Source of the DNA: Synchiropus splendidus
Taxonomy: Eukaryota > Chordata > Actinopteri > Syngnathiformes > Callionymidae
Assembly (NCBI RefSeq): GCF_027744825.2
Contig: NC_071342.1
Coordinates: forward strand, 18,506,501 to 18,570,500
Direction: 5' to 3'
Length of the DNA stretch: 64,000 bases
Under the pieces are notes generated by a model, which worked only from the letters and a program-made list of their open reading frames with translations, was not told where the DNA came from and made no database searches. Within the stretch, counting starts at the first letter, position 1. Every line of letters starts with the position of its first letter. This document shows, piece after piece, positions 1 to 11,168 of the stretch. The position numbers and the translations under genes were made by a program.

Positions 1-52
1 TTCTTGCTGAGAGGCAACAGTACTAACCATTGCACCGCTGTGCCACCCTAAA
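1..52 (-). repeat. tRNA-derived SINE head, cut by window edge
   Basis: Read on the - strand this is the head of a common teleost SINE-like repeat: a GGTGGCACAGCGGTGC-type start, then an A-box-like TGGTTAGTACT, then TGCCTCTCAGCAAGAA. The rest lies outside the window. It sits in an intron of the PACS gene. The family is assigned from memory of the repeat, not by search. Confidence 0.55.
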
Positions 53-555
53 CAATGAATTTAAGACATGTAAAATGCACTTACAACTATGAATAAAACA
101 CAACCTGTGACAGAGCAGAGTCTTAACCCAGTGACGTGAACGCTGGTCTGTGGGTCATCCTGTCCGGGATTCGCTTTGGTGATTCAGGAAGCTCCAGGTG
201 ATCTTTTATCACGTTTCCCGTCTCTAATCTCTTCCTTGCGGTGAGACGGCTCGCTCTGCCAGGACTCTATAAATACATAGCCGGGAGGAGACGAGAGGGC
301 AGAGTGTGTTTATCAGCGCCCTGCCAGCTCCTGCACTTCTGGAGTGGCATTAATCACCTGATTAGTCCAAACCTCTGCCTGCGTGCACTTCTTATGATAG
401 ATGCCCTGCGGGAAGTTCGAGCCGGGGTCGGCAGCCGGAGGCGTCCTCCACCAATTGCTTTCAATTGGTCTGCATCTGAACAAGATGCTAATGCACAACA
501 ACATTTTTTTTTTCATGGGAACAAATCCCTGTTATATTGGAATGTTCTTCTGCAG
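53..555. other. PACS intron, 3' part
   Basis: This is the intron upstream of the first PACS exon seen here. It ends with the acceptor TTCTTCTGCAG at 545-555. An open frame runs from 241 into the exon, but the part before 556 shows no PACS similarity and is taken as chance read-through. I see no other gene here. Confidence 0.6.
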
Positions 556-3500
556 GTTCTGGACTCCGACCCTGTAGACCAGACCCAGGAAGTGGAGGAG
601 GACCTGGACCTGCTCTATGACAGTCTGGAGGTGTATAACCAGAGTGACAGCGGGCCGGAGATGGAGGACAACGAGAGCGTCCTGAGCACACCCAAACCCA
701 AACTCAAGTAAGTTCGTACCCCAGTCAAACACATCTGAGTGTGTCCACATCTAGATAAGACTTTTGCTTTGGCATCAGGTGGATTAATGCGCCTGTTTAT
801 TTACCTGGGATCGTTTACATCTGGCTTTTTGCCAAACAACTAAGAACAATGCCATTTTGCAATTGTAGTGGGAATATAGATAGGGAACAGATGATAATAT
901 TTTGGAGGCATTCTGGAACACAACTTTTTTTTCTGTAATTTAATTTGATACATTATTATATTAAATGTCTGTTGCCTCACTGTCAGTTTGTAATTTCTCC
1001 ATCGCAATGTACAATTTAAAGGGGTAATAATGTTACACATAGTGTATAAGTATTAACTGTTCTGCATATTTTTTTATTTTTGTTTCAGTTGAATTACTTT
1101 ATTTTTATGTGTGATAAATCTGCTAGTCCAGGTCACTGAACTTGCTGCTGAATTTTTTGCTGTGAGCAAAACAAGTCGGGGAAAGACTGCTGACGTTTAC
1201 TCTTCAAAAAACAAAAAAAGTCATTAAAACTATTCTCTGGTCTCGATTCTGTTGTCCAGGCCTTTTTTCGAAGGGATGTCTCACTCCAGCTCCCAGACTG
1301 AGATCGGCAGCATACACAGCCATAAAAGCCAGCAGAGAGAGCTGTCATGTCCCGTAAGTAGATCACCAACAAACCCCTCTGATCCACTCCACTCTCTCTG
1401 TTTACCCATAAACCTCTTTTTTGTCTCTCAAGAGCCTCTTTTTGTAAACACTGTTATGCAACGCATGCGCCCATGGGCACTCTTTAAATGTCTGGCAGCC
1501 GTTGGAGCTTAGACTGGGTCAGGGATTCCCAAGAACCAAAATGCTACATGGGAAAGCATTCTGGGAATGATGGAAATGTAAGGCAACAACTCCCTCCCCT
1601 AAACAGGACAGAGTCCCGTGGCCCTTACCCTCTTCACCCCTGCATCCCTCTAGTATTTATAGGCACTGACACAGGGTGACCCCTCCACTACCATCAACAC
1701 ACACTCAGACATAAATATGCTCCCGAGCGCAGTGAAAAAAAGAGGCCAGAGCAATCCTTGAATTCCTCCTCCCAGATTTATGGGCCATAGGAAACAACAA
1801 GGCCAGAGAAATGTGACGGGAGACCGCGCTGTTTATAGATATCAGAGAATCCATTTCAGTCCGTAATAAAACAGCGGAGTGGCTTTCAGGGCTAATGTTG
1901 TCCTCCACTTCACTCTCTTAATGTCTCTACTCAGATTTTTAAAGGCCTTTGAAATGGAAATAGTTTGATTCGTTTACCAAATGAGTGAATGTAGAGAGAG
2001 TTACAGCGGCTGTTGTGTAAAGAAGGATGTTAAACTGACTACGATCTTTGATAAACTCACTTTGAGTTACTATTTCAGTCAACGCATGCAGAGTTTGTCA
2101 AACATCGCACAGTCAGTTGGTTCTACTGAGCATCAAGTTGTTTGCTCCCAATAAGGATCGTAACTCCTGGAAAATCTTTTGAAGTATTAATATCTTGGCT
2201 ACAGAACATCATTAGAACGTCATTACAAGGTATTTTTTCATATTTTTACGAACGAGAAATACTGCTAACATGAGCATTACTCATTAAAAGAATCAAATTC
2301 TGTTAAAGACTTTGGGGCAAGAAGAACATAGACATTTACTTATTTTAGGATTTAGAATTCAGTTAGTAATGAATGATAAAGTACAATATATTTAGCGCTG
2401 TTTTCGCTCTGACCTCATGAGGGCCAGATAAATGAAGGCCAAGGGCCCCATGTGGCCCCCGGGCCATACTGAGCCCAGGACTACACTGAAACATGACTTA
2501 CAAATGTGACAAATACAAACGGAGCATCTGAATTAAGAAGGACGCATTAAGTAGCTTATAACAGAGGAGCGCTACAGTCATGATTTGTGAACGGCAGGAT
2601 TAAAAGAAATTTGTCCAACTGGCATAAATTCATGAGATTTTGCTTCTGTATGATGATGAGCTTTGTCTTGGTCATTTCCTCCAACAGACTTAAGCAACCA
2701 CTGGTTGATTTTGATGTCTTTCCAGTCACCATGTAGCTAAAATGTCCCAACATAAAGCAACAGTGGTAAAGGAAAGAGCATTTTGTGGGCTATAAGTTCT
2801 ATATCTGTGCTGTCTTTCTAACTGAGAGACTGCATAACACAAGTGTTTTCATGTGTTGTTGCCCTCTAGAGCGGAGACTTCCTCACTGTGGAGAGATGCA
2901 AAGTTCAAGGGTCCCGCTACCAAGATGACAGCGCCGCAGACACCACTGTCGGGGTACGTTCCAGAACTGCAGATGTGTTGTTTCTACCTCCCACTAGCAT
3001 CTTATTCTTCCCTTCCTGTCAAATCTTTTTCAAAGAGGTCACATAAACACACGCGAACCAAACAGCGCAGTCATTCATTATAAATCAGCAGACCGGACAA
3101 GGCCGGACCCCCGTGTGGGATCCTGACGGATGACCGTCGAAAAATCGCTTGTTTGTGTTTGTTGTTGCTTCTGTGCTGTCAGGTCAGTCTAACCTTGGCA
3201 GTGTCCCACTGACTCCGCACCCCACCCCTCCTGGGCTGTGTGTGCTTTGTTCCACTAACCCAGTTGAAACTGGCCGTGGAAGCTGCTGCAGCCCTCGCCA
3301 CCGACTCAAAGACCATGACCGTATAGCTCAGCTGCCACGGCAGGGTCACTCAACAAACTCAAAAAAGTTACATTATTCATCACTCCTCTCTCGTCCTTTC
3401 TGGCAGCAATTTCTCTTTTTTATTCTCCAAAAAATGTCATGCGCTGTTCAGCTATTCACGTTAATTTGCGATCGGCCCATTTATTCTCCCTGTTTTCGTC

Positions 3501-6500
3501 AGCATGACAGCACTTTATTGAATTGAAGTTGCACTGCTGTCGCCTAAACAACTGGTGATATATAAAGAATAAATGCCCTGCGCTCAGCTGTTTGAGTGTG
3601 AAAGAGAACGTGATGCCCGCCGATGCGACATGACGGCACCTGTGTTGTGATAAACAACAGTATTGTTCGCTAAAGCCCCCCCAGCTCAAATCTTGGCTCC
3701 CCTTTGTTTGGCACAGGAGCCAGAGACTGATGACAGCAGGACGGTGCCAGGGGAGGTGAGCAGCTGGGATGTCAACACTGAACGGATGACCAGCACGGTT
3801 GGCAAGCTCTGCAAGACGGAGTCCCAGAACCACATGTCTCCCAGGTATCCAGCTGAGCACAGACTGGGAAATAAAGATGAAGCTTATGGACCGGTTATTG
3901 GGGCGAAAGGTCAAGGTTGCGACGCTGACCTTGTTTATCTCCTCATTAGCAAAGTGGAGAACAGGTTGCCGAGGCGTCCGCGCAGCACCTCCATGAAAGA
4001 CAGGCAGAATTCCAAGGCTCAGAGCGACAGAACCAGCAGCATGGAAAGCGAGTGCTCACCAGATTCACGGCTCATAGCACAGGTAAACAACTCTCAGCCG
4101 CAGGAGAAATCTCCAGCAGCATGTTTGTCCTTCATAAAGGAAAAGGCGCCAGCTCACGCTCGCTCTCTGTGCTAATGATGCGTCCCGAAGGTTCCCAGGA
4201 AGTCTGTGTACGACCAGCTGAACCAGATCCTCATCTCAGATGAACGCCTACCAGAGAGTATCATTCTCATTAACACCACGGAGTGGCAAGGACAGGTGTG
4301 TGTTTAAATCTGTTTCCTTTCGCACCGAGCGCTTTTCTTACTGACGTGTGAAACCAATTCAGCAGCAGGTGCCGTCTGTTAGCTTGTTGTTGCTACTCTG
4401 TTTACAGCTCATCTCTATGTCTCTCTGTGTTTCATTGTCGCTGGTTAATAAATTCATATTTTTGAATTTCGGTCGCATTTTGTGACATGCAAATTTTTAT
4501 TTTGAACCTGTTTCATGTGTGCAGTACGTCGCTGACTTGCTCCACGAGCAGAGTCAGCCCATCGTCTCCACCTGCTCCGCGGCAGACATCCAGGCCGCCT
4601 TCAACACCATCGTCACTCGCATCCAGCGATTGTAAGACTCCCACACACACTCGTGTCAATCATAAGTGTTAGTGCTATGCTAATTAAAAAGGTAGAATAT
4701 ATCGCCTTTCGAACCAAGATGAGTTTCAAAATGCAGTGCGTTAAGAAACTAGAATATCATAGCTGTCTTTCAAGCCACTTATTTATGCCTATACTATGCA
4801 ATATTATTACCCTATCATGTTATCTATATCAACGAATACACTCCTTAGCATTAGAAATATGGTTTATCGCATTGAGCTCATCGGGGCAGCAGGTGGCAGT
4901 AGTGGCCTCACTTGCACAACACACATCTGGACCAAGATGTGTCTGTATATATGTGTCTCAAATGAGGTCAAAGCGCATTATATAATAAAACATTTACAGT
5001 TCTGTGGCTAAGAAATTTACTTCTTAATATTATCTTCCAATATTTTAGATTTACAGTGAGAATCCTTCAATGAAATGTATATAAAATTAAATAATATATA
5101 TTTTTCCCCTTTGTTTTATAATTACAGGTGGGACTCAATAAAAAATGAATTTAAAAGTATTAACATTAACGATTAATCCCGTTTTAATATTACCAGAATG
5201 ATCAAAATTAATGGTTATTTGTTGCCTGCGAAAGAAAGTTTTTACCTGAATTATCTCAATTATTTGCATCATTTTTTGTTATTAATAAATTTAAAAATAG
5301 TTAAAGTCCAACCACTATTTTTAAAATTGAAGTCACATAACTGATGTCAGATTTAAGACCCTTTTTCTTCTGTACTTCTGTTTTTTGTCCTCTCACAATT
5401 GTAGCAGTTAAATTGGAGAATTAACTGTCCACCTAATAGATTTGTACATGCCAGATTCTTAATGATTGAAAACGTTTCACACATAGATATGTACCCTTTA
5501 AATGCTTCTTTTTTTTTAAGATATATGCAAAATCCTCATGAAGTACTGATGGTCTTTGCTTTTCCGTCAGCTGTAACTGCAACGCACAAACACCCCCCAC
5601 CATGAAGGTGGCAGTGGCAGGCGACCAGTGTTACCTGAGCACCATCCTGAGGTTCTTTGTGGAGCAGCTCGCCAACAAGACGCCTGATTGGCTCAGTTAC
5701 ATTCGCTTCCTCGTCATCCCGATCGGTAAGCTCTCGACGAGACGACAGCAAGAACATTTTTATTTTCCATGTACAACCATTGAGAAAACAACCACTCGCA
5801 CACAGGATCTCATCCACTGGCGAAGTACGTGGCCTCTTTCGACAGCAAGTTCAACAGCATCTTCATGGACACTGCTTGGAGGGAGCTGTTCTGCAGGACG
5901 GAGCGGCCCACTTCAGGTACTCCCCTGCACCTCTGTGATGCGCGGCTCCGAGGCGAGACTGTGTGTCAAATGCTCAGCCAAGTTGAAAGCGGAGAGAAAT
6001 GAGGTTCAGATCGCAGGTCAGGAGCTGATGGATGAGGGAGGGAAGCCTTTTCCCAAATGTTAGAGACATCTACAGCCTGTTTTCTGGTCCAGCAAACTCT
6101 CTATCTAAAATAATCTATAAATTCAAGACGATTTTGCCCACGAGACGCAGATGATCCATCTTGTGTGTCACAAGGTCGACATCACACAGGTTTTAATGAC
6201 CTTTTTTTTTTACGCCGGTGGCCTTCTTCTGCCTAATTCTGCCTGAGATGAATGAACGCTCTTCTTGCCGTCGCCTGAATTAAAACTTTCTTTACTCATT
6301 TCCCTCTCTCCTTGCAGATAACATCGATGTAGCAGGACGTGTTGTTCAGTACCTAGCCGGCGCCAACGTGTCGCACCAGTTCCCCATCTCAGAGGCGATG
6401 CTCACGTACAAACAGAAGAGGTAGGTGCAGACCCAGAGTGAAGCACACCAGCGTTTGCATTTGTTTCGTGTGCTTCTGCTGCACCATTTGCATGTCTGTG

Positions 6501-9500
6501 TTGGAATGACCTTCAGTGCAGTTACACAGCTGTGTGGTTTAGAAAAAATACATTTGATTCTTGAGCATGTAGCATCTCACGTCGGGACTGGTGCCGTGAT
6601 ATATATATATATATATATATATAAGGTGTTTTGGACGGAGGTGGGAGAGCGTGCTGCTTGTGTCCTCAATACTCTGCTTGTTACTCTCTGATGTGTGACC
6701 AGATGACTTCCCCTCGGTGTGATGTAAGCGTCCTGCTGCTCACCAGGATTTAAAGACGACACGTTTTAACACTGTTGCGTTCCTTCTCCTCCCTTTCCCC
6801 TTTTATTTGCATTCAAGGAAAAGAAGTTTGTATTTTGATTTTTACATCAGGTATCGAACTCAACTTGTTTGTTTTGTTCCTCTCCACCATCTGGCTTGAG
6901 CTCCTTAATGTGTCTAACATTTTCCTTTTCTCACTCACTGTGACTTCACTCTGCACTCTGTCTGGACTTGTGTCTTGATTTTTTTTCAATTTTTTTTTTT
7001 GTGTCTGTGTGCGACTTAAACACTGACTCCCTGCTGCTGTTGCTGTGATCTGCCTAACAGCCTTTTAAAGTAACCCTGCCGAGTGGAATGGATCTCTGTG
7101 TTCTCGTGTACCAACAGTAGATGGCCTTTAACACGGACTGATGAGTGAACCGTGTCCTAAATCACACTGGAGCACCACACTGTAGACTTTTTGTTCTCCC
7201 ACTCACCTCAACTTTGGCAACAGTGCAACTGTGCATCATCACTTTTTTTTTTTTCCACCCTAGCATGTGTTGATATGAACAATTGGGGATTTGGTGTGAA
7301 AAAGTGTTGGATCGGATTGGGAGGCGAAGTCAGAGTTGATGCTTTTGGGTTTGTAGCGTTCTTAAAAGGACAATACTAAACTGAATTGATAATAGAAAAC
7401 CGTTTCTAACTGTTTTAAAATCTTGTTTATTGGCAAACATATTCCAGGTGAACATATTAACTGATGACTGTAGTCGCGTTCATCCGTTCATTTTCTGCTG
7501 TTTATTCACATGGTTTTGAGGGGAGCTCTGAGGGAGGAGTTGGGGTCACACAGGATAGCTTCATCATCAAGACAAATAATACACTTGCAAGACATAAATG
7601 AGCCTGAGAACGTTGGACACAACTGCAGTGTCTCAGACATCCATTCATTTTCATCTGTGCATTTAGGTTGAGGGGGCAGCAGGTGGGATACAGAGACCCA
7701 ACCTTTTTTTCTCCCTTCAAACCTCCTACAGCTCTTCCTGTGGAGTAGTTAGATGTTAACTCAACTGAGAGATGTCATCTCTTATTCTGAGACTCAAAAT
7801 GCCACTGAAATTTCACTCCAACTTTCTGTATAAGTCGTAATTGTGTTGTGGTATTTTAGACTCTCTGTCTACTGGTACTCTTGTTATCAAGTGGTTGTAT
7901 GTCGTTGAGCAGGTCTATACACAAAAATCAGTATTTGTCATAGGTGTTGTGGTTGACCTGTAATAGTAGTACTTGCCTTTGTGTGGGCGCTACTTTTGTC
8001 GGTGTTGTAGTATTAATAGCTATTTTCTCACTGCTGTTGTGTATCTATAAATGTCTCCTGTTGTAGCTGCAGTTGTGTTGTTGAAGGGATCACATGAGAT
8101 GTGTTTTCTCTCTCTTTTAGTTTTTTTCTGTTGATTTGTTGTAATATTTGTTGTTACTTTTTTAAATTTGTAGATCAGTTAAGTGCAGTTCTTGAAGTTA
8201 TTTGATCAGTTGTGATTCTTGTTACAGTTGTCTTCATTGTTGTCTTCAGTTGTTCTGGTTTTGGTAGCAGCAGCTACTTGACTGTCAGTTTGTCTAACTG
8301 ATAGCACAACACCAGCTCATAACAAAACAGCGGCAGTGATGGTGACAAATATTACTGCAACAGCCCCAAGAGTGAATGTTAGAGAAAGGAGAGGAATGAA
8401 GGTGAGCCGCAGTAAGATGGAATACATGTCTGTGAATGAGATGGACCCAAGTGGACAGGTGAAGTTACAGGTTGTCTGAACTGTCCAGGGCGAAGAAGAG
8501 TGTGAGAAAGAGGTGAAGAAGCGGGTGCAGACAGGATGGAATAATTGGAGAAAAGTGTCAGGTGTGATGTGTGACAAAAGGGTGTCAGCAAGGATGAAAG
8601 GGAAAGTGTCCAAAAGGGTGGTGAGGCCAGCAATGTTGTATGGTTTGGAAACAGTGGCACTGAGGAAAAGACAGGAGGCAGAGCTGGAGGTAGCAGAGAT
8701 GAAGATGCTGAGCTTCTCTCTGGGAGTGAGCAGGATGGATAGGATCAGAGGGACAGCACATGTGCTCAGGTGTTTAGGAGACCAAGTCAGAGAGGCTAGA
8801 TGGAGATGGTTTGGACATGTACAGAGGAGAGAGAGACAGTACATTGGTAGATGAAGATGTTGAGGTTGGAACTGTCAGGCAGAAGGTGGAGAGGAAGGCC
8901 AAAGAGGAGATTGATGGAGGTGGTGAAGGAGGACATGAGGTTTGTAGATTGGAGAGAAGAGGAAGCAGAGGACAGGGTGAGATGGAGGAAGATGATCCAC
9001 TGTGGCCACCCCTGAAGGGAGAAGCTGAAAGAGAAAGAAGAAGAAATTTTGGAGTTTGTGTTTGTTTACATTAGCGAAGATGGCGCTCTGGACGACTCTT
9101 GTTATTGGTCGATATATAGAGCTGTGTACATTGTTGGAGCGGTGCCCTCATTCATCTCATTGTACCCGACCCCGTCCTCTCCAAGATGACCCACCATGTC
9201 CACTTCCAGTCTTGTGCCATTTCTGCTGCGACGGGACATGGCACAGGCTGAGACCCGCCATCTTCCCTCCAGGACCATTGACTTGCACCTCTGGAGTGTT
9301 GCTGTGTTCGAGCCCGTGGACGCACTCACAGCCTCTTCCTCTCTTTCCCACAGCCCCGACGAGGACTCGTGCCAGAAGTTTGTGCCATTTATTGGGGTGA
9401 GGATTTTGGATCTGTGTTCTGTATAGACATGTCTGGATTCATTTCTTATAGTTTTACGATGTTTGTTTGCTTTTACGCAGGTTGTTAAAGTCGGCATTGT

Positions 9501-11168
9501 TGAGCAAAGCCTGTCGACCTCAGGTAGGAGTCGTTCATGTGCTAGTTCCTGAACGAAGGTGAACAAATATGCTCCGTTCACCGAGCTATTGTCAGGAATG
9601 TTTATAAGCTTTTTACGGTTGCTTTTATTGTCAATTCTGCCACATGCACTACATACAGGGGATTGAAATGTTGGGTATATCTTCGGAGTTTTGTGAGTCT
9701 GACTTGTTTGTGTGATCTCGGCAGTCGACTCAGACGACGCAATGGGCGTCAACACCAGCATCCTGTCCTCCCCTACGCCCCCGTCGGCCGGTCCGTACGG
9801 GAAAGAGATCGGGAGCACGCCGCCGCAGTCTCCGTCCGTGTCCACTGCCCTCTCAGGAGCTGGGTATGACTCAGAAACGGCCACGTCTGAGGCCACGTAA
9901 TTGCTGATGAACTGGTGACTCTTCACAGTTCTCCGTGTTCGGGCAGCGAGGTCATGGGTCTGCAGGTGGACTACTGGACGTGGCAAGGACCCGAGAAGAA
10001 GAAGGAGGGCGAGAAGAGGGACGTGGGGCTGAAGAACACGCTGAAGAGCAATTTCCGCTCTCTTCAGGTCAGCCGTCTGCCATGTGGGGGCGAACTGACC
10101 CCTCCCCCCAGCATGGCCATGACCGTGGTCACCAAGGAGAAGAACAAGAAAGGTCGGTTCTGCAGCTGTGTTTGTTTGGAAGCGCTCGACTTCTCACTTG
10201 GCTCTTCTGTTTTGTAGTTATTTTCCTCAGTAAGAAGCCCAAGGAGAAGGAGCTGGACTCTAAGAGCCAAGTGATCGATGGAATCAGCAGGTTGATCTGC
10301 ACTGCCAAGCACCAGCACACGATGCTGAGAGGTGAGGCGGGACGACGCTCTGCTGCCACCTGCTGGCGGCGTGAAAATCATTACCAGATATGTTAGATAG
10401 ATAGATTTATAACAGGCCTTATTTTGGGGTTTTCGTCCAGTAGAACAGCAAAATAAAATACGTAAATTAGACTAATATTTGTTGACATAAACAACAATTT
10501 AGAATTATAATGTACGTTAAAAATACAATGCATATAATAGGAGCTTTTCTGATTCCAAGCCCTGAATAATTACAAAGAAATATCTTTATGGTACATTTCA
10601 TCATCCATGAGAAACACCTGAAATGTGTTCTACTAAATTAAAATTACCTGTTCGAGGTGTCATGTTCTAAATTCTTCCCTCAGTTGTGTCACATTTACCA
10701 TGGCATTGTTTCTGCATTATTCTACTTTTAACCTTTTTTGTCCTCTATCTTATAATTCATTTTTAGTTTCATCTTTAGTGATTGTGTTTTCACAGTGCAT
10801 CTACATATCCTTGGACGCAGATTGGAAAAAAAAAAATATAATGATATGCTTGCGTTGTTGTTTATAATATGAAGAGTTTGTCCCCAATATTTTAATATCC
10901 TGGTCATGTTGTATTACAGCGGAATTTACAATCCTTTTTTGTATATGTAGTCCTCTTAAAATGAACAGAATATGAATCTATTTGTCATGATGAAACAAGA
11001 TTGAAATGAATTAAAACGTGTTTCTCTGTTTTCTCTGTTGTTCCCTGCTCAGTCACGATCGACGGAGTGGAGTGGAACGACGTCAAGTTCTTCCAGCTCG
11101 CCGCCCAGTGGCCGACACACGTCAAGCACTTCCCAGTAGGAATCTTTGGTTACACAAAGCCCATGTGA
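556..11168 (+). CDS. pacs2: PACS-family sorting protein, PACS2-like (3' sixteen exons)
   Basis: PACS proteins are cytosolic adaptors that bind acidic clusters on membrane cargo and steer traffic between trans-Golgi, endosomes, ER and mitochondria. Exons: 556-707, 1260-1353, 2870-2953, 3717-3844, 3950-4082, 4191-4295, 4525-4631, 5571-5725, 5806-5916, 6318-6420, 9354-9396, 9481-9523, 9725-9863, 9929-10152, 10218-10331 and 11053-11168. All phases agree, giving 1851 nt or 616 residues. The N-terminal cargo-binding region lies before the window. Landmarks are an acidic stretch (EEDLDLLYD), a basic RRPRSTS site in the middle region, and the conserved C-terminal PACS domain ([61 protein letters not shown]). 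The exon 5 start (SPSKVE), FLSKKP, DSKSQVI and the C terminus favour PACS2 over PACS1. The symbol is the closest match; a third PACS paralogue is possible. Confidence 0.9.
3845..3949 (+). other. 105-nt PACS intron without in-frame stop
   Basis: The donor is CCAG|GTATCC and the acceptor is TTTATCTCCTCATTAG. Its length is a multiple of three and the reading frame stays open across it, so spliced and retained forms both code. Splicing joins MSP to SKVE, which matches the PACS2 family, so it is called an intron. Confidence 0.75.
6599..6622. repeat. (AT)12 microsatellite
   Basis: Twelve uninterrupted AT units in the PACS intron. Confidence 0.95.
7480..7795 (+). repeat. Degenerate teleost dispersed repeat
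   Basis: There are two CATCC.TTCATTTTC-like starts (near 7,487 and 7,640). They are followed by GGGGGCAGCAGG, then CCTCCTACAGCTCTTCCTG and a GAGAGATGTCATCTCT segment. These follow, in order, a very common fish LINE/SINE-associated repeat, but are heavily diverged. Identified from memory of the repeat, not by search. Confidence 0.45.
8331..9050 (+). mobile_element. LINE reverse-transcriptase tail, degenerate
   Basis: The + strand encodes, with frame shifts and small gaps, the C-terminal part of a fish non-LTR retrotransposon polyprotein. Recognisable pieces are [61 protein letters not shown] and WFGHVQRRE. An arginine/lysine-rich end closes with [14 protein letters not shown] codons near 9,040. 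No intact open reading frame remains. It is 5'-truncated, as usual for LINE copies, and sits in the same orientation as the host PACS gene. The clade (RTE-like or other) cannot be fixed by eye. Confidence 0.8.
10332..11052. other. PACS last intron
   Basis: This AT-rich intron of 721 bp lies before the last coding exon. It has a short GATA run near 10,395. I see nothing else of note. Confidence 0.7.

Larger units (their letters stand above)
6421..9353. other. Repeat-rich PACS intron
   Basis: This 2.9 kb intron separates exons ending in TYKQKS and starting PDEDS. It holds an (AT)n tract, a degenerate dispersed repeat and a LINE tail, listed separately. About 7,800-8,300 is TTG/TG-rich low-complexity sequence. 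I see no other gene. Confidence 0.7.

Noticed and set aside
2400..2480. hAT-like CCCCATGTGGCCCCCGGGCC segment in a PACS intron
   Set aside because: It resembles a transposon end but I found no partner end or target duplication.
3663..4175. Single 170-codon PACS exon
   Set aside because: The frame is open throughout, but splice sites at 3844/3950 and the PACS2-like junction MSP-SKVE show two exons.
9102..9986. 294-codon open frame on the - strand, the longest in the window
   Set aside because: It is antisense to three PACS exons and shows no family resemblance; GC-rich exon bias explains it.
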